Shown: positions 1 to 7,406 of the stretch, piece after piece
Layout: every line of letters begins with the position of its first letter
Position numbering within the stretch: the first letter of the stretch is position 1
DNA from: Streptomyces venezuelae
GTDB taxonomy: Bacteria; Actinomycetota; Actinomycetes; Streptomycetales; Streptomycetaceae
Assembly (NCBI RefSeq): GCF_008642315.1
Contig: NZ_CP029192.1
Coordinates: 6,820,001 to 6,884,000, forward strand
Direction: 5' to 3'
DNA: 64,000 nucleotides
The notes under the pieces: model-generated
The model's input: only the letters and a program-made list of their open reading frames with translations
Told to the model about the DNA's origin: nothing
Database searches by the model: none
Position numbers and translations under genes: made by a program

Positions 1-810
1 GAGCAGGTGTCGGACGCGATGATGAAGCTCGACGACCAGTTCCGGCTCTTCGAGCCGCTCGGCCTCGTCGAGTACCAGCCGGTCGACGAGGCGCTCATGG
101 CCGACATCGACGACGAGGCCGCCCAGCCGGAGCCCGCCCCCGTCGACGACGAGGACGTCAGCCGCTACGGCATGGTCCGCCTCACCCCCCTCGGCCTGTA
201 CGGCGTGCGCGCCCGCATGCTGGAGGCCGGCGTCGACGCGCCCGCCGTCGGCGACCTCGCGGACAAGGGCGCGGACGCGCTGCTCGAAGGCACCTCGGGC
301 TTCCCGCAGCACGCCGCGCAGGCCGAGATCGAGCAGTGGCTCGGACGGCACGAACCGCTGGTCGCCGCACGGGAGTTGCTGGCCGCGGCCCGCGGCTCCG
401 ACGAGGGCGCGCCGCTGCGCAGGCTCCGCTGTCAGCAGGCGCTCTCCCTCGTCGGCGACGAGGCGGAGCCCGCCCTGCGCGACGTCCTCGACGACCCGGA
501 ACTCGGCGGCCTCGCCCGGGTCTGGCTCGCCGAGCACGGAGCCTCGGACGTGCCCGCGCCGTCGGAGGAGCTCATCTTCTGGCTGACCATCGACACGCTC
601 GCCGCGCAGCTCTCCGTCGAGGGGAACTCGGACGAACTGCAGGGCCTGGTCGAGGGCCTCGCCCAGCAGCACAGCGGCTTCTTCGCCACGGCGTGGCGCG
701 TGGAGCACCCGGCCACGGCCGACGTCCTGGAGGCGATGGGCCGCCTGCACCCCGACAAGAAGGTGGCGAAGGAGGCCCGCAAGGCGGCGTTCAAGGCGCG
801 AAACCTCTGA
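1..810 (+). CDS. Hypothetical protein, 3' end only (gene enters from the left)
   Basis: The reading frame is open from base 1, so this is the C-terminal part of a longer gene that begins outside the window. About 270 residues are visible, acidic and Ala/Leu-rich, with a helical-repeat look. The last 190 or so residues align by eye with the C-terminus of the gene at 60296-61753: both have a LTPLG block, a LRGLAFEALRVVG-type block (here LRCQQALSLVG), a LWLAEQ/VWLAEHG block, and end in a DP.LAKALRRAAF-like tail (here KVAKEARKAAF). The two are therefore paralogues of one hypothetical family. No catalytic motif or known domain is recognised. A terminator hairpin follows the stop codon. Confidence 0.8.
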   Translation, partial: EQVSDAMMKLDDQFRLFEPLGLVEYQPVDEALMADIDDEAAQPEPAPVDDEDVSRYGMVRLTPLGLYGVRARMLEAGVDAPAVGDLADKGADALLEGTSGFPQHAAQAEIEQWLGRHEPLVAARELLAAARGSDEGAPLRRLRCQQALSLVGDEAEPALRDVLDDPELGGLARVWLAEHGASDVPAPSEELIFWLTIDTLAAQLSVEGNSDELQGLVEGLAQQHSGFFATAWRVEHPATADVLEAMGRLHPDKKVAKEARKAAFKARNL

Positions 811-812
811 GC

Positions 813-835
813 CCGTCCGGCGATTGAGGACGAGC
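813..835. repeat. Streptomyces-type intergenic repeat fragment
   Basis: The short string CCGTCCGGCGATTGAGGACG, directly after the stop codon, resembles an intergenic sequence that recurs many times in Streptomyces genomes. This is from memory of the family; there is no second copy in this window to prove it is repetitive. Confidence 0.4.
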
Positions 836-854
836 CCGAAGGGCGATCGACGGC

Positions 855-898
855 GCCTCGGGTGGGCCCGCAGGCAACGGTGCAGGCCCACCCGAGGC
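855..898. terminator. Bidirectional terminator hairpin between convergent genes
   Basis: A perfect 14-bp inverted repeat (arms 855-868 and 885-898, GCCTCGGGTGGGCC and its complement) with a 16-nt loop sits between two convergent stop codons. There is no U-tract, as is common in Streptomyces. Confidence 0.85.
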
Positions 899-907
899 CC
901 GCTCACA

Positions 908-1363
908 TCAACATTCGTACCGAGTCGTGTGCTTGAACGACGACGTCGCCCCGTCGAACCCGTACGTCCCCCGGTACGCCGGAGGATTCTGGTACTCGCC
1001 CACGATCGTGATCGTGTTCGCGCACGATCCCTGCCCCGCGCGCTTCGCGTCGAGCCGGATCGTCTCGCCGATCGCGCCGCCCGTGATGTCCCACGGCGCG
1101 CCGCAGATGCCGGACGTGATCTGCCCGCCCGTCACCACATGCGGATACGTGTTGGGGTTGTACTTCACCTCGATGGCGAACGTGACCGCACCGGCGTGCA
1201 GCGTCAGCTTGCACTCCGTCGACAGGGCCTCGGCCGACACCTCGGCCATCGGCGCGGCGAACGCCTCGTCGCGCGTCTTGACCTCGGCGCCCTGCGGATT
1301 GTGGAAGCGGTGCTCCGACGTCCGCGACTGGCCGCCCTTCTGCTTACGTGCCTGAGTGGTCAT
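908..1363 (-). CDS. Hypothetical protein, small Cys-containing and probably beta-rich
   Basis: 151 residues, family not recognised. The first 40 residues are polar and likely disordered. The rest alternates hydrophobic and polar residues in beta fashion, with Gly/Thr/Trp turns (GICGAPWDITGG, NPPAYRGTYGF). Four Cys (51, 87, 114 and the terminal 151) could form two disulphides, but no signal peptide is seen. The ATG has a strong GGGAGGAGGG ribosome binding site 8 nt upstream. It is the last gene of a three-gene minus-strand operon, 26 nt after the protease-like gene, so it may be a partner or ligand-binding accessory of that protein; this is inference. Confidence 0.75.
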   Translation of the reverse strand: MTTQARKQKGGQSRTSEHRFHNPQGAEVKTRDEAFAAPMAEVSAEALSTECKLTLHAGAVTFAIEVKYNPNTYPHVVTGGQITSGICGAPWDITGGAIGETIRLDAKRAGQGSCANTITIVGEYQNPPAYRGTYGFDGATSSFKHTTRYEC

Positions 1364-1389
1364 GGAAAACCCTCCTCCCGTCCTGACCG

Positions 1390-2556
1390 TCAGGCCAGCA
1401 GCTCGGCGATCTCCACACGCAGCAGCGCGCGGACGTTCTCGATGTGGTTGACGATGGTCGCGACCGACGAACCGGCGAACAGCAGACCCACCGCGACGTC
1501 GTCCTGCGAGGTGACCAGCGAACCGGAGTCGCCGCCCGCGGAGATGTTCGTCGTGACGATCTGGTCCTTGAAGCGGGCCGTGCCCGCCGTGCCGTAGTTC
1601 ACGTCGACCGTCGCGTCGACCGCGATGATCCGGCCGAAGCTGATGTTCGTGGTCCTGCCGGTCTTCTTGAGCAGGTCGCCGACGGCCACGTTGGCCTTGC
1701 GCCGCCAGGCCCGCGGGGCGCCGCTGAAGTACTGCTCGCGCGTCGCGTCCTGGAAGTCGACGGCGCCGAGCGCCGCGTCCACGACGTTGTTGTGCCGCTC
1801 CAGCGGGATCTGCGGGGCGAACTGGATCGTGATGAACCGCTCCAGGGTCGCGATGCGGTCGGCCGGGTCCTGGCCGCCGTCGAAGACGCCGGGCTGCACG
1901 ATCGCGCTGCCCAGCTGCGCCCGGTTGGAATCGGCGAGCACGTGGTTGTTGGAGAGGATGTAGAACTTCGCCGGTACGCCGAGTCCCGCGCCGGGCGGGT
2001 CGACGGAGGCGCCGGGCAGGAAGTCGTAGACCACGCTGCCGAGCGTGCCCGCGGTCACCCGGACGTTGCCGACCGAGAAGCCCGAGGGGCACGGGCGCAT
2101 CCGGCGCTTCAAGAGCTGCGGCTCGAACGCGCCGCGTCCCGCGAGCTCTTCGAGCTGCGGCTGCCCGAGGCCCGCCAGCTGCTCGCTGACGCTGCCGTCC
2201 GGTCCGTACGTCACCGAGGCGCGGTCCTCGGCGCGCCGGCCGCCGGCCCTGCTCTGCTGGCGCTGCGCCGCGATGTGGCCCACCGCGACGACGTCGGTCG
2301 GGGTGCCGTCGTCCATCTGGCGCGGGACGACGTCCCGCTCCGGCAGCATGGACTCCGGGACCTTCTGGGTGACGAACACGATGACGGCGGGCTCGCCGGT
2401 CGGCTCCCCGTCGCTCCACTTCACGCCGTGACCGAAGCCGACCACGTTGGAGAGCGGCTGCTGGGGCCGCAGGAAGTCGGACATCGCCTGCTGGCGGGAG
2501 CTGTCGCTCAGCTGACCGCCGGTGGGTCCTCGCATCAGTTCGGGCTGGCTCACCAC
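1390..2556 (-). CDS. Trypsin-fold (S1-like) serine protease homologue without signal peptide
   Basis: 388 residues. The C-terminal half looks like a chymotrypsin-fold protease: NNHVLA gives His205, VVDAALG gives Asp260, and GGDSGSLV gives the nucleophile Ser344 with its oxyanion Gly. The triad appears complete, so activity is plausible. An N-terminal domain (about 36-95) contains the block VVGFGHG...AVIVFVTQKVP...DVVAVGHI. The neighbouring gene at 2620 encodes that domain alone. There is no signal peptide or membrane segment, so it probably acts in the cytoplasm, unlike most Streptomyces S1 proteases. The start is GTG 2556 (or GTG 2553), with GAGGTGG about 7 nt upstream. Substrate unknown. 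Confidence 0.8.
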   Translation of the reverse strand: MVSQPELMRGPTGGQLSDSSRQQAMSDFLRPQQPLSNVVGFGHGVKWSDGEPTGEPAVIVFVTQKVPESMLPERDVVPRQMDDGTPTDVVAVGHIAAQRQQSRAGGRRAEDRASVTYGPDGSVSEQLAGLGQPQLEELAGRGAFEPQLLKRRMRPCPSGFSVGNVRVTAGTLGSVVYDFLPGASVDPPGAGLGVPAKFYILSNNHVLADSNRAQLGSAIVQPGVFDGGQDPADRIATLERFITIQFAPQIPLERHNNVVDAALGAVDFQDATREQYFSGAPRAWRRKANVAVGDLLKKTGRTTNISFGRIIAVDATVDVNYGTAGTARFKDQIVTTNISAGGDSGSLVTSQDDVAVGLLFAGSSVATIVNHIENVRALLRVEIAELLA

Positions 2557-2619
2557 GCCAGACCACCTCTTCCCCTTTGAAGGGTGGGAGTTCCGGGCGC
2601 GCCGGGGCTGCCGCTGCCG

Positions 2620-2859
2620 CTACGCCCCGCCGTTGTGGGCGTCGACTTCGCCGATGGCGAGCACGCGTACGGGGACGCCTTCGAGCGTGTCCGGAACCAC
2701 GTCTGCGTCACGGAGCCGGTCACGGGGCACCAAGTGGGTGACAAAGACGACGATCACGTCCTGACCCGAGTGTTCGTCCCTGCCGGTGCCGACTCCGGTG
2801 ACATTGGCCAGCCTCATCAGCCGGCCCTCATGGAGGCTGCGTGCCTGATGTGCGTCCAC
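2620..2859 (-). CDS. Small protein equal to the N-terminal domain of the adjacent protease homologue
   Basis: About 79 residues from GTG 2859, which has GGGGAG 9 nt upstream. An internal ATG at 2817 with GAGGG, or a TTG at 2934 without a good site, are alternatives. Residues 20-75 (NVTGVGTG...VIVVFVTHLVP...DADVVPDTLEGVPVRVLAIGEV) align with residues 38-95 of the protease homologue encoded 63 nt downstream, including the VFVT..VP and DVVP.......V.A(I/V)G blocks. It lacks any protease domain. It may be a duplicated regulatory or binding module, or a remnant of a second protease gene. Confidence 0.65.
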   Translation of the reverse strand: MDAHQARSLHEGRLMRLANVTGVGTGRDEHSGQDVIVVFVTHLVPRDRLRDADVVPDTLEGVPVRVLAIGEVDAHNGGA

Positions 2860-2960
2860 TCGGCTCGCCTCCCCGTGCGGGTGGTGCAGCACTGCACGTA
2901 GCTGATGTCTATTGCGGTGTGCATCCCGGGTCAAGGTGTTCTGCGGTGATTCTTGGCTTT

Positions 2961-3006
2961 ACGTTCACGTACGCAGGTGCGACACGTTCACGTACGAAGG
3001 TGCGAC
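2961..3006. repeat. 23-bp tandem duplication across an SDR stop codon
   Basis: Bases 2961-2983 and 2984-3006 are direct copies with a single mismatch (C/A). The right copy holds the last codons and TGA of the SDR gene; the left copy repeats them just beyond the stop. Confidence 0.9.
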
Positions 3007-3767
3007 GCGCCGTTGAGGTCGAGGACCGCGCCCGACGCCCACTCGGCGACCGGGGACGCCAGCCACAGCACGGCCGCCGCGATCTCCTGCGCCGTGCCCG
3101 CCCGCCCGAACGGGCTCTGCGCGCGGATCGCCTCGCCCTCCGCGCCGCTGAGGCGGTGCGCGACGCGTTCCGTTTCGAAGAACCCCGGGGCCACCGACGC
3201 CACCGCGATGCCGTGCGGCGCGAGGGACACGGCGAGCGACTGGCCGAGCGCGTGGACGGCGGCCTTCGTCGCCCCGTACGCCGGGTGGTCCGGCTCGCCG
3301 CGGAACGCGCCCCGCGAGCCGATGTTCACGATCCGGCCGCCCGTGCCCTGGTCGATCATCCGGCGGGCGGCGAGATGGCTGAGGTTCGCCGTGGCGAGCA
3401 GGTTCACGGAGACGTGCCGCTGCCACAGGGCCGCCCACTCCTCGTACGACGTGTCGGCGAGGGGGTGCGGGAGGTTCACGGCGGCGTTGTTGATCAGGAC
3501 GTCGATGCCGCCGAGCGCCCCGGCCGCGCGGTCCGCGACGTCCGCCGCGCCCGCCGGGTCCGACAGGTCGCCGCCCACCAGCACGTGCCCCTCGCCCGCC
3601 AGCGAGTCGAACGTCGCCCGCGCGTCCTGCTCGCGCGACCCGTAGTGCACGGCGACCCGGTCGCCGTTCTCCGCGAAGGCCTGGGCGAGCGCGCGGCCGA
3701 GGCCCCGGGAGGCCCCGCTGATCAGGACGCGGCGACCGGTGCCGGACGGGTTCATGGGCAGGTTCAT
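2988..3767 (-). CDS. SDR-family NAD(P)-dependent oxidoreductase
   Basis: 259 residues, the usual length of a classical short-chain dehydrogenase. The cofactor loop GASRGLG is at 18-24, NNAA at 93-96, and catalytic Ser151, Tyr164 and Lys168 (YGATK) are present, so it should be active on an unidentified alcohol or ketone. A basic residue in the cofactor loop (ASR) suggests NADP preference. Met1 or Met5 could be the start. It is divergent from the PhoX-like gene, with about 115 bp between them. Its C-terminal codons are tandemly duplicated just past the stop. Confidence 0.88.
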   Translation of the reverse strand: MNLPMNPSGTGRRVLISGASRGLGRALAQAFAENGDRVAVHYGSREQDARATFDSLAGEGHVLVGGDLSDPAGAADVADRAAGALGGIDVLINNAAVNLPHPLADTSYEEWAALWQRHVSVNLLATANLSHLAARRMIDQGTGGRIVNIGSRGAFRGEPDHPAYGATKAAVHALGQSLAVSLAPHGIAVASVAPGFFETERVAHRLSGAEGEAIRAQSPFGRAGTAQEIAAAVLWLASPVAEWASGAVLDLNGASHLRT

Positions 3768-3882
3768 GGAAGGAGGCCCCTCGACGTCGAACGGTGTTCA
3801 ACCGCTGTTTATACGCGAGCGGGACGGTGGCGCCGACAGCAGCCCGGCCGTACGAAGCCGCCTTCGCGCCCCAGGAGAAACG

Positions 3883-5337
3883 ATGTCGCTCACCCGCAGG
3901 GATTTCGCCAGACACTCCGCGCTCACCGGGGCGGGGGTTGCCCTGGCCGGCAGCGTCGGCGCGCTCGCCACGGCCCCCGGCGCCCTCGCCGCGACGGACG
4001 TCGAGAGCGCGCACGACGCGGAGGAGGCCCGGGGCCACGGCCACCACGGCCCGGGTTACGGCCCGCTCGTCCCCGACCCCGAGGGCCTCCTCGCCCTGCC
4101 CGCCGGATTCTCGTACCGCGTCCTGACGCACAGCGGCAAGACCAAGCTGGAGAGCGGCGAGTTCACGCCCTCCAACCACGACGGCACCGCCACCTTCCGC
4201 GGCCCGCGCGGCACCACGCTCCTCGTCAACAACCACGAGCTGGGCGGCCCCCGCAGCAAGTGGAAGCATCCCGTACCGCTCACCGAAGGACTCGTCTACG
4301 ACCCCGCGGCGTCCGGCGGCTGCACGGTCGTCGAGGTACGCCCCGACGGGCGCGTCGCCGAGTGGGTCGGCATAGCCGGCACCGCCACCAACTGCGCCGG
4401 TGGCAGCACCCCGTGGGGCACCTGGCTCACCTGCGAGGAGACCGAGGACCGGGCCGGCCAGAACGGCATGACCAAGGACCACGGCTACGTCTTCGAGGTC
4501 GACCCCCTCGACCGGCGCGCCAACCGCGCCCCCAAGCCCATCAAGGCCTTCGGCCGTTACGCCCACGAGGCCGTCGTCATCGACCCCAAGCGCGGCCACG
4601 CCTACCTCACCGAGGACGCCTCAGGGCCGAACGGCCTCCTCTACCGCTGGACGCCGCCGCGCGGCTTCGCACACGGCCGCGGCAGGCTGCGCACCCTCGC
4701 CGACGACGCGGGCGTCCTGAAGGCCCCCAAGTGCTACGACTCCGGCGGCCGCTTCGTCGACGACCTGTCCCGCGCCACGAAGATCGGCACGGTCTACGGC
4801 GTGGACTGGGTCGAGGTCCCCGACCGCGACGCGCGGACCGTGCCCGTGCGCCAGCAGTTCGACGACGGTGACATCACGCGCGCCCGCAAGCTCGAAGGCA
4901 TGTGGTGGGGCGACGGCGGCGTCTACATCGTCGCCTCCTTCGCCCGCGGAGAAAGTCCCGTCCCGCACGACGGGCAGGTGTGGTTCTATCACCCGGGCCG
5001 CCGCACCCTCACCCTGAAGGTGCTCCTCGGCGTGAACCAGGACCCCGGCAGGGACGGCGCCTTCGACGGCCCCGACAACATCACCGTCTCGCCCTACGGC
5101 GGCCTCGTCATCGCCGAGGACGGCGACGGCATCCAGCACCTCTTCGGCGCGACGGAGCACGGCCGCACCTACCCGATCGCCCGCAACGAACTCAACGCGG
5201 GCACGGCGGAAAAGCCGGAGTACAGCGAGTTCACGGGCGTCACGTTCTCCCCCGACGGCCGCACCCTCTACGCCAACATCCAGACACCCGGCATCATGCT
5301 CGCGATCACCGGCCCGTGGAAGCGGCAGCGGCACTGA
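3883..5337 (+). CDS. PhoX-type (DUF839) phosphatase-like protein, Tat-exported
   Basis: 484 residues. The N-terminus has a twin-arginine signal (TRRDF at 4-8, then a hydrophobic Ala/Gly stretch ending near ALAA), so it should be exported folded with its metals bound. The body matches the PhoX/DUF839 beta-propeller family: LLVNNHE, WGTWLTCEE, YGRYAHEA-like FGRYAHEAV, DGPDNI and PDGRTLYANIQTPG near the end. PhoX proteins are Ca/Fe alkaline phosphatases; some homologues in this branch are of unproved activity. ATG 3883 has AGGAG 6 nt upstream. Confidence 0.88.
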   Translation: MSLTRRDFARHSALTGAGVALAGSVGALATAPGALAATDVESAHDAEEARGHGHHGPGYGPLVPDPEGLLALPAGFSYRVLTHSGKTKLESGEFTPSNHDGTATFRGPRGTTLLVNNHELGGPRSKWKHPVPLTEGLVYDPAASGGCTVVEVRPDGRVAEWVGIAGTATNCAGGSTPWGTWLTCEETEDRAGQNGMTKDHGYVFEVDPLDRRANRAPKPIKAFGRYAHEAVVIDPKRGHAYLTEDASGPNGLLYRWTPPRGFAHGRGRLRTLADDAGVLKAPKCYDSGGRFVDDLSRATKIGTVYGVDWVEVPDRDARTVPVRQQFDDGDITRARKLEGMWWGDGGVYIVASFARGESPVPHDGQVWFYHPGRRTLTLKVLLGVNQDPGRDGAFDGPDNITVSPYGGLVIAEDGDGIQHLFGATEHGRTYPIARNELNAGTAEKPEYSEFTGVTFSPDGRTLYANIQTPGIMLAITGPWKRQRH

Positions 5338-5375
5338 CAGCCGACCCCCGTGAGAACCCTCGGCCGTAAAAACCC

Positions 5376-5406
5376 TTGGCGCCCTCGCAGTTCGCTCTCC
5401 TAAAGT
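5376..5406 (+). promoter_or_regulatory. Probable promoter of the Y RNA array
   Basis: TTGGCG (5376-5381) and TAAAGT (5401-5406) are separated by 19 bp. A start 7-8 nt after the -10 box falls at 5413-5414, exactly the first base pair of the first predicted Y RNA helix. That coincidence is the main support. Confidence 0.5.
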
Positions 5407-5413
5407 GATGCAC

Positions 5414-5490
5414 GTCCAGGTGCGAAGGCAGGACCTACTTCCACTCATAATGGAGAACCATCGTCGGTTCCGCCGAAATGAACTCTGGAC
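5414..5490 (+). ncRNA. Y-RNA-like noncoding RNA 1 (Ro ligand)
   Basis: This is the first of three tandem copies upstream of the Ro gene. A terminal helix pairs 5414-5420 (GTCCAGG) with 5484-5490. An asymmetric loop has TGCGAA (5421-5426) on one side and GAAATGAAC (5475-5483) on the other. An inner helix pairs GGCAGGACC (5427-5435) with GGTTCCGCC (5466-5474), with one A.C mismatch at its fourth pair. The apical part is 5436-5465, with a small TCCA/TGGA hairpin. GGTGCGAAGG closely resembles the Ro-binding strand of animal Y RNAs (GGUCCGAAGG) and the bacterial GNCGAAGN0-1G motif. There is no tRNA-like module in this copy. Confidence 0.72.
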
Positions 5491-5518
5491 ACCACAACTT
5501 CATGCTTTTCCTGCACCT

Positions 5519-5582
5519 CCCGGTGCGCCGGCAGCGGCTACTTCCTTTCCAGAAAACACGCCGCCGCCACCCTGATCTCGGG
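5519..5582 (+). ncRNA. Y-RNA-like noncoding RNA 2 (Ro ligand)
   Basis: Second copy, with the same architecture and different sequence. The terminal helix pairs CCCGG (5519-5523) with TCGGG (5578-5582), ending in the same G.U pair as the others. Internal loop strands are TGCGCC (5524-5529) and ACCCTGATC (5569-5577). The inner helix pairs GGCAGCGGC (5530-5538) with GCCGCCGCC (5560-5568), with the same A.C mismatch. The apical loop 5539-5559 begins TACTTCC, as in copy 1. No separate promoter is evident, so it may be processed from a longer transcript. Confidence 0.68.
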
Positions 5583-5601
5583 AGGCAGCAGCTGGTGTGT
5601 G

Positions 5602-5733
5602 CCCGGTGCGCAGGCAACGGTTACTTCCTGGATCGGACGGTTGCGGGTTCGAGTCCCGTCATCGACTTCGGGTCGGTGTAGCTCAATTGGGTAGAGCATC
5701 TGGCATAAGTCCGTCGCCGCTTCTGACCTCGGG
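5602..5733 (+). ncRNA. yrlA: YrlA-type Y RNA with circularly permuted tRNA-like domain
   Basis: The Y module pairs CCCGG (5602-5606) with 5729-5733, has loop strands TGCGCA and GCTTCTGACC, and an inner helix GGCAACGG (5613-5620)/CCGTCGCC (5711-5718) with the shared A.C mismatch. It continues ACTT/AAGT (5623-5626/5707-5710). The distal module is a permuted tRNA: anticodon-stem equivalent 5633-5637/5699-5703, 5-nt variable loop, T arm 5643-5659 with loop TTCGAGT, a 7-bp acceptor-stem equivalent 5660-5666/5672-5678 capped by TTCGG, U8-A9 equivalents at 5679-5680, and D arm 5681-5697 with GG in its loop. This is the architecture of known bacterial YrlA RNAs, which bind the Ro ring and resemble tRNA. 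It ends 70 nt before the Ro start codon. Confidence 0.85.
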
Positions 5734-5803
5734 CACACTCCTGCCGTCTGTCTCCCCCTCTGCTTCTGTACGCCTTGCACGCAACGAATTCGGGGGAATT
5801 CTC

Positions 5804-7387
5804 ATGGCGCGTTTCAACACCAAGTCCGTCAAGGCGCGGGTCACTTCCGCGGTGAAGTCGACCGGCCGCACCATCCGTACGCACGAGGGCGGCCGCGGAC
5901 ACCTGCGCGACGCGCGGTCCGAGCTTTTTCTGCTCTCCGTCGCGAATTTCGTCTCCCAGCAGACCTTCTACGAGACCGGCGACCGCCGGGACGACCGGTT
6001 CGCCGTACTCGTGCGGCGCCTCGCCGTCGAGGACCCGGAGTGGACCGCGGGTCTGCTCGGCTGGCTGCGCGGCGACGGCAACATGCGCACGGCCGCGATC
6101 GTCGGCGCCGCCGAGTACGTCAAGGCGCGCCTCGACGCCGGAGCCACCGGCGGCCCCACGAGCCGCCAGGTCGTCGCGTCCGTGCTGCGCCGCCCCGACG
6201 AACCCGGCGAGCTCCTCGGCTACTGGACGTCGACGTACGGCCGTGCGGTCCCCAAGCCCGTCAAGCGCGGCATCGCCGACGCCGTGCGCCGCCTCTACAA
6301 CGAGAAGTCCCTGCTCAAGTACGACACCGCAGGCAAGGGCTACCGCTTCGGCGACATCCTCAACCTCGTCCACGCGTCGCCGGACCCGGCCAAGCCGTGG
6401 CAGGGCGACCTGTTCCGGTACGCGCTGGACCGCCGCCACCACCCGGAGACCGCGGTGCCGCCCGAGGGCGCGCGCGTCCTCACCGCGCACCGCGAACTGA
6501 TGGCGCTGCCCGTCGAGGAGCGCCGCGCGGTCGTCACCGGTGAGGGCGGCGCCGAGCGGCTCGCCGCCGCGGGCATCACCTGGGAGGCGCTCGCGGGCTG
6601 GCTGCAGGGGCCCATGGACAAGGCGGCCTGGGAGGCCGTGATCCCGTCGATGGGCACCATGGCGCTCGTCCGCAACCTGCGGAACTTCGACGAGGCGGGT
6701 GTCTCGGACCAGGTCGCGGCGACCGTCGCGGCCCGGCTGGCCGACCCGGAGGCCGTCGCGAAGTCGCGGCAGTTCCCGTTCCGCTACCTCGCCGCGTACC
6801 AGCACGCGCCGTCGCTGCGCTGGTCGTACCCGCTGGAGCAGGCGCTCGGCCACTCGCTCGCGAACGTGCCGTCGCTGCCGGGCCGGACGCTGATCCTCGT
6901 CGACCGCTCGGGCTCGATGTGGTCGCCGCTCTCGGACCGCTCGCAGCTCAACCGGGCTGACGCGGCCGCGGTCTTCGGCACGGCGCTCGCGCTGCGGGCC
7001 GCCGACGCGGACCTGGTCCAGTTCGGCACCGGCAGCGAACCGGTGAAGTACCGCGCGGGGGAGTCCGTCCTGAAGATCCTCGACCGCTTCGGCGACCTCG
7101 GCGGCACGAACACCACCGAGGCGGTGCGCCGCTTCTACAAGAAGCACGACCGGGTGCTGATCGTCACCGACGAGCAGGCGATGTACCACTACCACGGGGA
7201 CCCGACCGAGCAGGTCCCGGCGAGCGTTCCCGTCTACACCTGGAACCTCGCGGGGTACCGCGCGGGCCACGGCGCGTCCGGCGAGGGCAACCGGCACGTC
7301 TTCGGCGGACTCTCGGACGCGGCGTTCCGGATGGTGCGGCTGCTCGAGGCGGGGGAGAACGCCGACTGGCCGTGGACGGTCGGCTGA
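5804..7387 (+). CDS. rsr: Ro60/Rsr orthologue, TROVE domain plus VWA domain
   Basis: 527 residues, the normal length for Ro. An alpha-helical TROVE/HEAT ring (about 15-355) is followed by a von Willebrand A domain with an intact MIDAS motif DRSGS (367-371), a conserved Thr in GGTNTTEA, and TDEQ near the end. Ro proteins are ring-shaped and bind Y RNAs on the outer surface and misfolded RNA ends in the cavity; in bacteria they work with exonucleases such as PNPase in RNA degradation and rRNA maturation under stress. ATG 5804 has GGGGGAA 5 nt upstream. Three Y-like RNAs lie directly upstream in the same orientation and may share its transcript. Confidence 0.93.
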   Translation: MARFNTKSVKARVTSAVKSTGRTIRTHEGGRGHLRDARSELFLLSVANFVSQQTFYETGDRRDDRFAVLVRRLAVEDPEWTAGLLGWLRGDGNMRTAAIVGAAEYVKARLDAGATGGPTSRQVVASVLRRPDEPGELLGYWTSTYGRAVPKPVKRGIADAVRRLYNEKSLLKYDTAGKGYRFGDILNLVHASPDPAKPWQGDLFRYALDRRHHPETAVPPEGARVLTAHRELMALPVEERRAVVTGEGGAERLAAAGITWEALAGWLQGPMDKAAWEAVIPSMGTMALVRNLRNFDEAGVSDQVAATVAARLADPEAVAKSRQFPFRYLAAYQHAPSLRWSYPLEQALGHSLANVPSLPGRTLILVDRSGSMWSPLSDRSQLNRADAAAVFGTALALRAADADLVQFGTGSEPVKYRAGESVLKILDRFGDLGGTNTTEAVRRFYKKHDRVLIVTDEQAMYHYHGDPTEQVPASVPVYTWNLAGYRAGHGASGEGNRHVFGGLSDAAFRMVRLLEAGENADWPWTVG

Positions 7388-7406
7388 GTCCCCCGTTCGG
7401 GTCATG

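Noticed and set aside
2965..4599. Long minus-strand frame across the PhoX-like gene and the SDR gene
   Set aside because: Its translation is Gly/Ala/Arg-rich without domain similarity, and it overlaps two well-supported genes. High-GC sequence makes such shadow frames common.
5640..5700. Ordinary tRNA gene suggested by TTCGAGTCC and TAGCTCAATTGGGTAGAGC
   Set aside because: The T arm precedes the D arm, the acceptor-stem equivalent is closed by a TTCGG loop, and no anticodon loop is present. It is a permuted tRNA-like domain of a Y RNA, not a tRNA.
5478..5780. Short open frames across the Y RNA region
   Set aside because: They lack ribosome binding sites and Streptomyces codon bias, and they overlap conserved RNA helices.
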